Source of the DNA: Pedobacter schmidteae
GTDB taxonomy: Bacteria; Bacteroidota; Bacteroidia; Sphingobacteriales; Sphingobacteriaceae
NCBI GenBank assembly: GCA_945906015.1
Contig: CAMDQV010000054.1
Span: 1-10,219 of the forward strand
Reading direction: 5' to 3'
Length of the DNA: 10,219 nt
The notes under the pieces: generated by a model
Seen by the model: the letters and a program-made list of their open reading frames with translations, nothing else
Database searches by the model: none
What the model was told of the DNA's origin: nothing
Translations under genes and position numbers: made by a program
In this document: positions 1-6,627 of the stretch, one piece after another
How positions within the stretch are numbered: position 1 is the first letter of the stretch
Layout of the letters: each line of letters starts with the position of its first letter

Positions 1-952
1 AGCTGTGATTGTTCCTTTTTTGGATTGGAGGTTGAATAAATCGTCAACAGGCGCTATAAAAAAATTAATGTGGGTTAATGCAGAAGCTGCAGGTTTTGAA
101 AAATTCAATTCTTTACCAGTTGATTATACTAAAAGCTTGGCATCTACTGTTTTTGCAAGCGAATATTTTGAAGAAATGTTGCTCAACTATATGGATGAGT
201 TAAATACGCTTTATGTTGCAAGCACCAGGGCTAAGGATTATCTCTGTATTATTTGCCCTAAAACACCGATCGTAAAACCAACCAGTAAAGTTCCTCCAAA
301 TGATATCCAGTTTTTTCTTTCTGAATTGTTTAAGTCTGATGGAACTGATGAATTTAACTTGATTTTTGAGGATAACCTATATAGTTTTGGTGAAATGCCA
401 GTTCATGTTCAAAAAAATGATTCGCCCAAGGATCATGGCCAATTGATTATTCATGATTATCATGTGAATGAGCAACTCACTGAGCGTTTTAAGCGAAATA
501 GTATGAATGAAGATAACTGGTTCAATGCTAAGCAAAGAAAAGGAATAGTACTTCATAAAATCCTCGAAACATTAACTGATTCTGGTAATCTTGAAAAACT
601 AATAGCAGAAAAAGTGCAGGAGGGTTTAATCCGGGAGGCTGAACGTGAAGAGATCAGGCAGGCCGTTTCAGATGTATTGATGCAGCATGAAATAAAAGAA
701 TGGTTTGAAAAAGCAAGGTCAATTATTAGTGAAAAGGATATGATCATTGATTCGGGTGTGGTAAAAAGACCTGATAAACTATTCATCCTTGAAGATCGTG
801 CAGTTTTGCTGGATTTTAAATTCGGAGCACAAAACAATAAGTACATTTCAGATATCAGTCTTTACCGTGATAATTTGATAAAAATGGGTGAATTTGAGAA
901 GGTGGATGCCTACCTGTGGTATGCTCAAGATCGCAAACTTCAAAAGGTATGA
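1..952 (+). CDS. AddA/RecB-like UvrD-family helicase-nuclease, C-terminal part (5' end outside window)
   Basis: This is the C-terminal third of an ATP-dependent helicase-nuclease that would process double-strand DNA ends for recombination. The reading frame is already open at the first bases, so the start lies upstream. The first visible residues (VIVPFLDWRL) fit the end of superfamily-1 helicase motif V. Motif VI follows at 206-235 (TLYVASTRAK). The last part is a RecB-type PD-(D/E)XK nuclease: a G-x3-H helix near 543-557 (GIVLH), a catalytic Asp in RPDK at 773-775, and the D-x-K pair (DFK) at 812-820, so the nuclease looks intact. The stop codon TGA (950-952) overlaps the ATG of the next gene, which encodes the AddB-like partner, so the two are probably co-translated. 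RecB-like alone is possible, but the AddB-like neighbour favours an AddAB-type complex. Confidence 0.88.
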   Translation, partial: AVIVPFLDWRLNKSSTGAIKKLMWVNAEAAGFEKFNSLPVDYTKSLASTVFASEYFEEMLLNYMDELNTLYVASTRAKDYLCIICPKTPIVKPTSKVPPNDIQFFLSELFKSDGTDEFNLIFEDNLYSFGEMPVHVQKNDSPKDHGQLIIHDYHVNEQLTERFKRNSMNEDNWFNAKQRKGIVLHKILETLTDSGNLEKLIAEKVQEGLIREAEREEIRQAVSDVLMQHEIKEWFEKARSIISEKDMIIDSGVVKRPDKLFILEDRAVLLDFKFGAQNNKYISDISLYRDNLIKMGEFEKVDAYLWYAQDRKLQKV

Positions 953-3846
953 TCATGAATAATAACATATCTGATAAATTCTTACACCGGGTTGCTACAG
1001 ATCTTCTTGATCGTTTTGGAAATGACCTTCAGCATGTAGCAATTGTATTCAATAATAAAAGACCCCAGTTATTTCTAAAAAAGTATTTGGCTGAGATCAG
1101 TGGAAAACCTATTTGGAGTCCTCATTTTTTTACGATTCAACAATTCTTTTCCGAGTCTACTTCACTGGTTTGTGCTTCACAGCTAAAGCAGTTTTTTGTG
1201 CTGCTGTCTGAATACAATACCTTATTATCTGAAGAAGGAAAGGAGCTTGTTAGTGCCGATGTTTTTTATCCGCTTGCTGAGATCATTGTTTCTGATTTTT
1301 CACAGCTTGATTATTACATGGCTGATTCGGTTAAGGTTTTTAATCTGATTGGGAATATTGCAGAGCTTGAGCAGCAATTTCCCAATTTTGACAAAGAACA
1401 GCTTGAGTTTATGGAAAGCTTTTGGGCTTCTTTTTCACAAGTTAAGCAAAGCAGTATTCAGGAAAAATTCATTGAAATGTGGCATAGGATGCCTCGCCTA
1501 TACATCAATTTTCATAAACGGCTGGCCGAGCAAAATTTAATAAGTAGTGCCAGAATGTATCGTAACCTGGCAGAAGGGCGGGATAGTAATCCTGATTTTC
1601 TTAAGAACTATAAACATGTGGTCTTTGCAGGGTTTAATGCGCTCTCAAAAGCCGAAGAAATTCTGTTTAAGTCATGGCAAGACCAGGGTTTATGCTCCTT
1701 TTATTTTGATGCCGATGAACATTATTTTGCTGATCAGATTCAGGAAGCAGGGCATTTTATCAGAAGAAATATCAAAACAGTTGGCCTTGAAAATCAGTTT
1801 AAAATACAAGAAAACCGAATTGATGTGCCTGAAAAGCAGTTTACAATTATTCAGGCATTAGGCAAAGTAGCCCAAGGCAAAATCCTAAACCAGCTTCTTC
1901 AGGGCAATGAAGATAAGAACGGACCAGATTCAAAGGCAATTATACTTGCCGATGAGAGTTTATTACTGCCTGTTCTTCAAACTGTTGACGATGAAAGCTT
2001 GAACGTTACCATGGGTTATCCCTTTGAGCAGTCTGCGGTTTTTGGAATATGTGAACTCTGGCTTGGCATACAAGAAGAAATTGCCACTGCCGACCACACT
2101 ACCATAGCCTATTCCCGTGTTCTTACTTTTATATTTAATCCATTAGTTGGAATGGAAGAACAGGCGCGAAACAAGATTCATTCAGAGATCATTGTTGAGA
2201 AGAAAGCCAGGTTCAGTTTGCTCGAATTGAGGAGATATGGGAAGATTCCAGAGTTAACCTTCAGTTCATTTGAGAGCTCTGCCCAAGTTATACGAAATCT
2301 CGGCAGTTTGCTTTTATTTGTTTCTGAGCAGATAGCAGATCTGCGTAAGCTAGAAAGCCTGCTGATTGCAGAGGCTGTAAAAACATTGAATGTTCTTTCA
2401 GACAGCTTTGAAGACCTTGCTGAAAACTCCTCTATGCCTGAGATTGATGCCCGATTTGTTTTGAAAATGATCAGACGTGCCCTTGCCGGACTTTCTGTTC
2501 CTTTTGACGGAGAGCCATTAGTGGGATTGCAGGTTATGGGGCTTTTAGAAAGCCGATGCCTCGATTTTGACGAACTTGTTGTTCTTGGTATGAATGAGGG
2601 CGTGCTACCCAAAATTAGTATTAACCCATCCTTTATTCCCGATAATGTCAGAAGAGCATTTGGCTTACCTGTGCTTGAAAATCAGAACTCTATTTTCGCA
2701 TATTTCTTTTATCGTTTGCTTCATTGCGCAAAGAAAATCACCCTGGTTTACAATGGAATTACGGATGAGAAAAGTACTGGTGAAGAGAGTAGGTTTATAA
2801 AGCAGCTTGAGTTTGAAACATCCTGCAAATTTTTTCATGTACTTCAGCAGAATCAGCCGGTCCAAAATGCCTTCCCACAGGAAATAATTGTTGAAAAAAA
2901 TGGTCAGGTACTTGAAAGGCTTCAAAAATATCTACATAGAAATACGTCAGAAAAGTATGATAAAAAAATCTCTGCATCTGGATTTACAGACTATGTTAGT
3001 TGCCCGCTGAAGTTTTTTTATGGCAAAATTGCCGGACTAAAAGAGCCGAATGACCTTCCTGATCAGATTGGGCCGCATGCTGTAGGTAATTTGCTGCACG
3101 AAGTAATGGAGCATTTTTATCGTGACTCTATTGGGATAGAAGTAAATGCAGCGTATATCAGGCAGCGTGAAAAACTATTGCCGGCGATGTGTCAGCATGC
3201 GATGGCAACAATGTTAAATCTGGATCCAAAGTCAGAGCTTCAGCAGCAAAGCGCGTTGCAGCAGATTATTATTAAGGTTATTGAACAATATGCCCTTAAG
3301 GTTTTGGAACATGATGCATCAATTGCTCCTTTTGTGATCAAGGAGTTGGAAGAAAAAGGGGCCTATACTCCCTTATTTACTATTGAGGTAAATGGTAAGG
3401 AGGAGCAAGTGAGGTTAATGGGGATAATTGATAGAGTTGATACACAGGATGGAAAGATTAGGATCGTTGATTATAAGACGGGCAAGGATCAGGTAAAATT
3501 TAAGGATTTTGAAAGTTTGTTTATTGAGGATGGTAAAGATCAGAATAAAGCACTTTTGCAGACAATCTTCTATACAATTGTTTATGAAAAGGCAAAAAAT
3601 GTTGAGCAAGTCGAGCCGCATTTATATACTGTAAAAGATTTTTCGGACGGCACTGTATTTTTAAAGAGAAAAAAAGCAGATAACTTTGTACTCAGGGATG
3701 AAAATCTTGCAGATTTCAAAAATCAGTTTGAAATTGAGCTTAAGGAAAAGCTCAATGAGTTATTTGATACATCTATCCCTTTCCGGCAAACTAGCAATGT
3801 AGATGCATGTAAATATTGTACTTTTAAGGGAATTTGTCAGAGGTAG
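949..3846 (+). CDS. AddB-like PD-(D/E)XK nuclease with Fe-S cysteine motif
   Basis: Probable second subunit of the AddAB-type helicase-nuclease that resects DNA ends, about 965 residues. I chose ATG 949 because it forms an ATGA overlap with the upstream stop; ATG 955 is a close alternative, and an in-frame ATG at 916 lies inside the upstream gene. The N-terminus shows no Walker A (GxGKT) motif, so this subunit probably does not hydrolyse ATP. Around residues 536-554 a motif-V-like helicase remnant is visible (LDFDELVVLGMNEGVLP). The C-terminal nuclease has H717 (GNLLHE), D828 (GIIDRVD), D841 and K843 (VDYK) and a Q-x3-Y motif at 871-875, so it looks active. Cysteines 685, 954, 957 and 963 are spaced like the AddB 4Fe-4S cluster that staples the nuclease domain. 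Identification rests on these motifs and on the neighbouring AddA-like gene. Confidence 0.87.
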   Translation: MIMNNNISDKFLHRVATDLLDRFGNDLQHVAIVFNNKRPQLFLKKYLAEISGKPIWSPHFFTIQQFFSESTSLVCASQLKQFFVLLSEYNTLLSEEGKELVSADVFYPLAEIIVSDFSQLDYYMADSVKVFNLIGNIAELEQQFPNFDKEQLEFMESFWASFSQVKQSSIQEKFIEMWHRMPRLYINFHKRLAEQNLISSARMYRNLAEGRDSNPDFLKNYKHVVFAGFNALSKAEEILFKSWQDQGLCSFYFDADEHYFADQIQEAGHFIRRNIKTVGLENQFKIQENRIDVPEKQFTIIQALGKVAQGKILNQLLQGNEDKNGPDSKAIILADESLLLPVLQTVDDESLNVTMGYPFEQSAVFGICELWLGIQEEIATADHTTIAYSRVLTFIFNPLVGMEEQARNKIHSEIIVEKKARFSLLELRRYGKIPELTFSSFESSAQVIRNLGSLLLFVSEQIADLRKLESLLIAEAVKTLNVLSDSFEDLAENSSMPEIDARFVLKMIRRALAGLSVPFDGEPLVGLQVMGLLESRCLDFDELVVLGMNEGVLPKISINPSFIPDNVRRAFGLPVLENQNSIFAYFFYRLLHCAKKITLVYNGITDEKSTGEESRFIKQLEFETSCKFFHVLQQNQPVQNAFPQEIIVEKNGQVLERLQKYLHRNTSEKYDKKISASGFTDYVSCPLKFFYGKIAGLKEPNDLPDQIGPHAVGNLLHEVMEHFYRDSIGIEVNAAYIRQREKLLPAMCQHAMATMLNLDPKSELQQQSALQQIIIKVIEQYALKVLEHDASIAPFVIKELEEKGAYTPLFTIEVNGKEEQVRLMGIIDRVDTQDGKIRIVDYKTGKDQVKFKDFESLFIEDGKDQNKALLQTIFYTIVYEKAKNVEQVEPHLYTVKDFSDGTVFLKRKKADNFVLRDENLADFKNQFEIELKEKLNELFDTSIPFRQTSNVDACKYCTFKGICQR

Positions 3847-3856
3847 TTAGTTAATC

Positions 3857-3877
3857 ATTCGTAATTCACAATTCATA
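3857..3877 (+). repeat. Three heptamer units ATTCNNA
   Basis: ATTCGTA, ATTCACA and ATTCATA lie head to tail just after the addB-like stop codon. Only the two middle positions vary. Similar short heptamer repeats occur at the other end of the window (10162-10219) with a different sequence. Confidence 0.5.
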
Positions 3878-3889
3878 GCCTTATATTTG
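3858..3889 (+). promoter_or_regulatory. Predicted pdhB promoter
   Basis: TATATTTG at 3882-3889 fits the Bacteroidota -7 consensus TAnnTTTG. The -33 element would be TTCG (3858-3861, consensus TTTG) with a 20-base spacer, so it is weak. Transcription would start near 3895, which supports ATG 3913 as the pdhB start rather than the in-frame TTG at 3901. Confidence 0.5.
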
Positions 3890-3912
3890 AGTTCCAAAAA
3901 TTGATTTTACAC

Positions 3913-4899
3913 ATGAGAGAAATACAGTTCAGAGAAGCACTTCGTGAAGCATTAAATGAAGAGATGCGTAAAAACGAGAAGATTTTTTTGATGGGAGAGG
4001 AAGTTGCTGAGTATAATGGAGCATATAAAGTGAGTCAGGGAATGCTTAGCGAATTTGGCGCTAAAAGGGTTATTGATACTCCAATTGCTGAATTAGGTTT
4101 CGCAGGAATAGGTATTGGTGCAGCTATGAACGGATTGAATCCTATCATTGAGTTCATGACATTTAATTTCTCTCTTGTAGCGATTGACCAGGTAATTAAT
4201 GCAGCATCAAAAGTGCTTAGCATGAGTGGTGGTCAGTTTTCATGCCCAATCGTTTTCAGAGGGCCTACAGGAAGTGCCGGTCAGTTAGGCGCTCAGCATT
4301 CTCAGAATTTTGAGAACTGGTATGCCAATTGCCCAGGATTGAAAGTGGTAGTTCCTTCTACTCCATTTGAGGCAAAGGGATTGTTAAAACAAGCTATTAT
4401 TGATCCAGATCCTGTAATCTTCATGGAGTCTGAAGTAATGTATGGTGATAAAGGAGAGGTGCCTGAAGAAGAATATTATATTCCAATTGGTAAAGCCAAT
4501 ATTGTAAAAGAAGGTACTGATGTTACCATTGTAACATTTGGTAAAATGCTTTCAAGAGTAGTAATGCCTGCTGTTGAAGAGCTAACAAAAGAAGGAATTA
4601 ATGCAGAAGTAATCGATCTTCGTACGGTTCGCCCAATCGATTACGAAACTGTAATTAATTCTGTTAAAAAAACAAATCGTATGGTATTTGTTGAAGAAGC
4701 ATGGCCATTAGGATCAATTGCAACTGAAGTTGCATTTAAGGTTCAGAAAGATGCTTTTGATTTCCTTGATGCACCGGTTCTGCGCGTTGCATGTGCCGAT
4801 GTACCATTGCCATACGCACCAACTTTGATTAATGAGGCACTTCCAAATGCAGATAAGGTAATTAAAGCTGTAAAGAGCGTTCTTTATAAAGAAGCATAA
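3913..4899 (+). CDS. pdhB: Pyruvate dehydrogenase E1 component, beta subunit
   Basis: This 328-residue protein is the beta chain of the thiamine-diphosphate-dependent E1 enzyme. With E1-alpha it decarboxylates pyruvate and passes the acetyl group to the lipoyl arm of E2, giving acetyl-CoA. Family signatures run along the whole length: the MGEEVAEYNGAYKVSQG segment near the N-terminus, IDTPIAE with E60 as the expected cofactor-contacting glutamate, the long IIEFMTFNFSLVAIDQ region, the RGPTGSAGQLGAQHSQ stretch, and a transketolase C-terminal domain (VTIVTFGKM onward). Length is normal for the family. I placed the start at ATG 3913 because the family begins close to REIQFREAL and the predicted promoter lies just upstream; TTG 3901 would add four residues. 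E1-alpha and E2 are not in the window. In many Bacteroidota pdhB is encoded apart from them, so a lone gene is not odd. It has its own promoter and terminator, so it is probably monocistronic. The 2-oxoacid (branched-chain) E1-beta family is similar, but the match to PdhB is stronger. Confidence 0.95.
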   Translation: MREIQFREALREALNEEMRKNEKIFLMGEEVAEYNGAYKVSQGMLSEFGAKRVIDTPIAELGFAGIGIGAAMNGLNPIIEFMTFNFSLVAIDQVINAASKVLSMSGGQFSCPIVFRGPTGSAGQLGAQHSQNFENWYANCPGLKVVVPSTPFEAKGLLKQAIIDPDPVIFMESEVMYGDKGEVPEEEYYIPIGKANIVKEGTDVTIVTFGKMLSRVVMPAVEELTKEGINAEVIDLRTVRPIDYETVINSVKKTNRMVFVEEAWPLGSIATEVAFKVQKDAFDFLDAPVLRVACADVPLPYAPTLINEALPNADKVIKAVKSVLYKEA

Positions 4900-4916
4900 C
4901 AAAAAGATAATTATTT

Positions 4917-4949
4917 AAAAGCATCCTGAAATTCAGGATGCTTTTTTTT
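4917..4949. terminator. Bidirectional intrinsic terminator between pdhB and the AsnC/Lrp gene
   Basis: A 9-bp perfect stem (4921-4929 with 4933-4941) closes a 3-base loop. It is flanked by AAAA on the left and at least eight T on the right. Read rightward it ends pdhB. Read leftward, the A run becomes a U tract for the convergent regulator gene, whose stop codon is at 4957-4959. Confidence 0.9.
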
Positions 4950-4956
4950 TGAGTGA

Positions 4957-5427
4957 TCAGAGCGTGATTTGTCTTTTAATACTTTCTTCAAGAGATATTA
5001 GAGTCTCTGTTCGCTGAATGCCTTTAACCCCCTGAATATCTTCATTCAAAACTTGCCTTAAATGATTGGTATCTCTGCAAATTATCTTTGCAAACATACT
5101 GTATGAGCCTGTTGTATAGTGAAGTTCAACTACTTCTTTTATTTTTTTTAGATTTTCTACAGCATCCTTATACTGCGAACCCTTTTCAAGGTAAATACCT
5201 AAAAATGCACATATATCATATCCAATTTTCTGAGGATCAATTATTAAGTGTGAACCCTTGATGATATCCATATCTTGCATCTTTTTCATCCTCACATGGA
5301 TAGTTCCGCCAGAAACGATTAGCTTCTTTGCAATTTCTGTGTAAGGAATTGTTGCATCTTCCATAAGTATGGATAAAATCTGGGTGTCCAGATTGTCAAG
5401 TTCGAAATTTTGGCTCCGGTTTTCCAT
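4957..5427 (-). CDS. AsnC/Lrp-family transcriptional regulator
   Basis: A 156-residue DNA-binding regulator of the feast/famine family, which usually senses an amino acid and controls genes of amino-acid metabolism. The N-terminal winged helix-turn-helix spans about residues 12-56 (LDTQILSILMEDATIPYTEI, then a recognition helix around VSGGTIHVRMKKM). The C-terminal RAM domain spans about 69-156, with the GIYLEKG strand and the TGSYSMF segment in the effector-binding and oligomerisation region. Length is typical. The start ATG (5425-5427 on the plus strand) has no Shine-Dalgarno sequence, as usual in this phylum. It is convergent with pdhB and divergent from the first tRNA-like RNA. The two share an intergenic region of about 140 bases, in which I see no clear TAnnTTTG box for this gene on the minus strand. 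The ligand cannot be told from sequence, so I give no lrp or asnC symbol. Confidence 0.92.
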   Translation of the reverse strand: MENRSQNFELDNLDTQILSILMEDATIPYTEIAKKLIVSGGTIHVRMKKMQDMDIIKGSHLIIDPQKIGYDICAFLGIYLEKGSQYKDAVENLKKIKEVVELHYTTGSYSMFAKIICRDTNHLRQVLNEDIQGVKGIQRTETLISLEESIKRQITL

Positions 5428-5503
5428 TTTGCATTAATGAATTGTTAATAATTGTGCAATATAATTATAGTTTATGTAAAAATTAAAATAGTTTATTAAA
5501 ATA

Positions 5504-5534
5504 TTTGTAAAAGAGTAGCTATTGGTTACATTTG
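5504..5534 (+). promoter_or_regulatory. Promoter of tRNA-like RNA copy 1
   Basis: TTTG (5504-5507), a 19-base spacer and TACATTTG (5527-5534) match the Bacteroidota housekeeping sigma consensus exactly. The A/T-rich box at 5477-5490 may act as an UP-like element. Transcription should start near 5540, at the foot of the 5' hairpin. Confidence 0.8.
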
Positions 5535-5566
5535 AATTAAGCATTTGATAAGTAATTGCTTACACA

Positions 5567-5680
5567 CTGTAGGGTGGTGAAATTTGGCAGACACACCTCC
5601 TCGTCTCGGTGGCGAAGATTTGGGAAATACTGTAACAGGGAAATAACTGCTTCGTGAAGGTTCGACTCCTTCCCCTACAG
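5567..5680 (+). ncRNA. tRNA-like RNA, copy 1 (Leu-type core, oversized variable region)
   Basis: The fold is tRNA-like. The acceptor stem TGTAGGG (5568-5574) pairs with CCCTACA (5673-5679), and C5567 can add an eighth pair with G5680. The D-arm has a 3-bp stem GTG/CAC and a GG-containing loop, very like bacterial tRNA-Leu. The T-arm GAAGG/CCTTC has the canonical loop TTCGACT. The anticodon arm would be CCTCC/GGTGG with a central T-T mismatch and loop TCGTCTC (5601-5607). That loop lacks U33 and has a pyrimidine at 37, so normal decoding is unlikely. The region between it and the T-arm is 43 nt (5613-5655), closed by CGAAG/CTTCG, against roughly 12-20 nt in normal type II tRNAs. The predicted transcript runs from about 5540 to 5750. 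A hairpin (5538-5543 with 5557-5562) precedes the fold and another (5682-5687 with 5696-5701) follows it. A decayed tRNA-Leu is possible, but three preserved copies argue against decay. Function unknown. Confidence 0.75.
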
Positions 5681-5718
5681 CAAACCTTATTCAACAGGTT
5701 TATAATTGGTTAGTTTAG

Positions 5719-5752
5719 ATAAGCTCCTGCCCATCAGGAGCTTATTTATTTT
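5719..5752 (+). terminator. Intrinsic terminator of copy 1
   Basis: ATAAGCTCCTG (5719-5729) and CAGGAGCTTAT (5735-5745) form an 11-bp perfect stem with loop CCCAT, followed by a T-rich tail. It is identical in all three copies. Confidence 0.9.
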
Positions 5753-5909
5753 ACTGCAATTTTGGTTCTCTCACCTAGGCTGCGTCATCGAGAATTATTA
5801 ACAGGTTTGAAATGTGGGCTTCAAAAATTAATCTTGAATTGCTAATTATTTAATAAAATAGTGTAATATTTAACGATTTAATAAAAATTAAAATAAATTG
5901 TTAATAAAT

Positions 5910-5940
5910 TTTTAATAAATAGTGTATTTACTTACATTTG
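5910..5940 (+). promoter_or_regulatory. Promoter of tRNA-like RNA copy 2
   Basis: The -7 element TACATTTG (5933-5940) is the same as in copy 1. The -33 position reads TTTT instead of TTTG (5910-5913) with a 19-base spacer, so this copy may be weaker. The shared A/T box is at 5882-5895. Confidence 0.65.
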
Positions 5941-5972
5941 TATCAAGTAATAAATAATTAATTGCTTACACA

Positions 5973-6086
5973 CTGTAGGGTGGTGAAATTTGGCAGACAC
6001 ACCTCCTCGTCTCGGTGGCGAAGATTTTGGAAATACCGTAACAGGGAAATAACTGCTTCGTGAAGGTTCGAATCCTTCCCCTACAG
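5973..6086 (+). ncRNA. tRNA-like RNA, copy 2
   Basis: Same 114-nt fold as copy 1 with no indel. Acceptor 5974-5980 pairs with 6079-6085, the anticodon-like loop TCGTCTC is at 6007-6013, the variable region is 6019-6061, and the T-loop is TTCGAAT (6067-6073). It differs from copy 1 by one base in the T-loop, at a position that varies in normal tRNAs, and by two bases in the variable region (TTTTGG for TTTGGG; ACCG for ACTG). Its 5' hairpin uses a different sequence, AAGTAAT (5945-5951) with ATTGCTT (5961-5967). One T-G wobble replaces a C-G pair, so the stem is kept. The trailer hairpin is at 6088-6093 with 6102-6107. The predicted transcript runs from about 5946 to 6157. Confidence 0.75.
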
Positions 6087-6124
6087 CAAACCTTATTCAA
6101 CAGGTTTATAATTGGTTAGTTTAG

Positions 6125-6158
6125 ATAAGCTCCTGCCCATCAGGAGCTTATTTATTTT
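6125..6158 (+). terminator. Intrinsic terminator of copy 2
   Basis: The 11-bp stem (6125-6135 with 6141-6151), 5-base loop and T-rich tail are identical to those of copy 1. Confidence 0.9.
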
Positions 6159-6159
6159 A

Positions 6160-6536
6160 CGATTATTTTGCAAATTGTTCTAGTTCCAGTTATGTTTTCT
6201 TGCACCCCTTGTATATATATACACCAGATATGATGAAAAATTGTTACGAGCTGAAATCATTAAGCAATTTCATATTCTAATATGCTGCATTGCTTAGTTA
6301 TGAAAATTTTCATTTTGCTAAACATGCCTGCATTCTTTTTTGTTCCTTAATCTCCGCTTAATTACAACAAAGTTTAATCTTGATAATAGGGTATTCATTC
6401 TTATTAATTTTAACCTCACAATTTTTAAATCTCTTTATTGCCTAATAAAATATTATAAGGTTGGAAATTTAAGCTTGAAAAATTGGTATAAAATTATATA
6501 TATTTTAATAATATTATTTATTTATTTATAATTTCA
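6160..6536. other. Gene-free, A/T-rich spacer between copies 2 and 3
   Basis: I see no credible protein gene here. The only open frame (6340-6531, plus) has low-complexity Asn/Leu/Ile/Tyr composition and no family features. The stretch holds a perfect 14-base palindrome TGTATATATATACA (6210-6223), nested inverted repeats at 6261-6296, and a 12-base palindrome TGAAAATTTTCA (6301-6312). The last 60 bases are extremely A/T-rich and lead into the conserved box of copy 3. Confidence 0.6.
6261..6296. repeat. Nested inverted repeat resembling the 5' hairpin of the tRNA-like RNAs
   Basis: TAAGCAAT (6261-6268) pairs with ATTGCTTA (6289-6296). Inside it CATATT (6271-6276) is complementary to AATATG (6279-6284), although the 2-base gap is too short for all six pairs to form in RNA. 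The outer arms share sequence with the leader hairpin of copy 3 (TAAGCAATT/AATTGCTTA). No tRNA-like fold or clear promoter accompanies it. Confidence 0.5.
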
Positions 6537-6563
6537 TAAAAATTAAAATAAATCATTAATAAA

Positions 6564-6595
6564 TTTGCAAGAAACAGCTTGTTTAATTATATTTG
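6564..6595 (+). promoter_or_regulatory. Promoter of tRNA-like RNA copy 3
   Basis: TTTG (6564-6567), a 20-base spacer and TATATTTG (6588-6595) fit the Bacteroidota consensus. The shared A/T box is at 6537-6550. The start should fall near 6600, at the foot of the 5' hairpin. Confidence 0.78.
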
Positions 6596-6627
6596 TTTTA
6601 AGCAATTAGAAAATAATTGCTTATACA

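Noticed and set aside
2178..2612. 144-codon minus-strand open frame
   Set aside because: Antisense to the addB-like gene, Ser-rich, no recognisable domain; the plus-strand frame carries the helicase and nuclease motifs.
5613..5655. Self-splicing intron inside a tRNA-Leu
   Set aside because: At 43 nt it is far too small for a group I intron, and it lies in the variable region, not the anticodon loop.
5567..5680. Selenocysteine tRNA
   Set aside because: An 8+5 acceptor/T-arm count is possible, but the D-stem is only 3 bp and no UCA anticodon loop is present.
5540..5750. tmRNA (ssrA)
   Set aside because: Too short, no tag-peptide frame, a real D-stem is present, and there are three copies, whereas tmRNA is normally single.
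6210..6223. TGTATATATATACA as an operator
   Set aside because: A perfect palindrome, but simple TA alternation in very A/T-rich DNA can arise by chance, and no gene starts nearby.
6340..6531. 63-codon plus-strand open frame between RNA copies 2 and 3
   Set aside because: Low-complexity Ile/Leu/Asn/Tyr composition follows from the A/T-rich DNA; no family features and no clear promoter.
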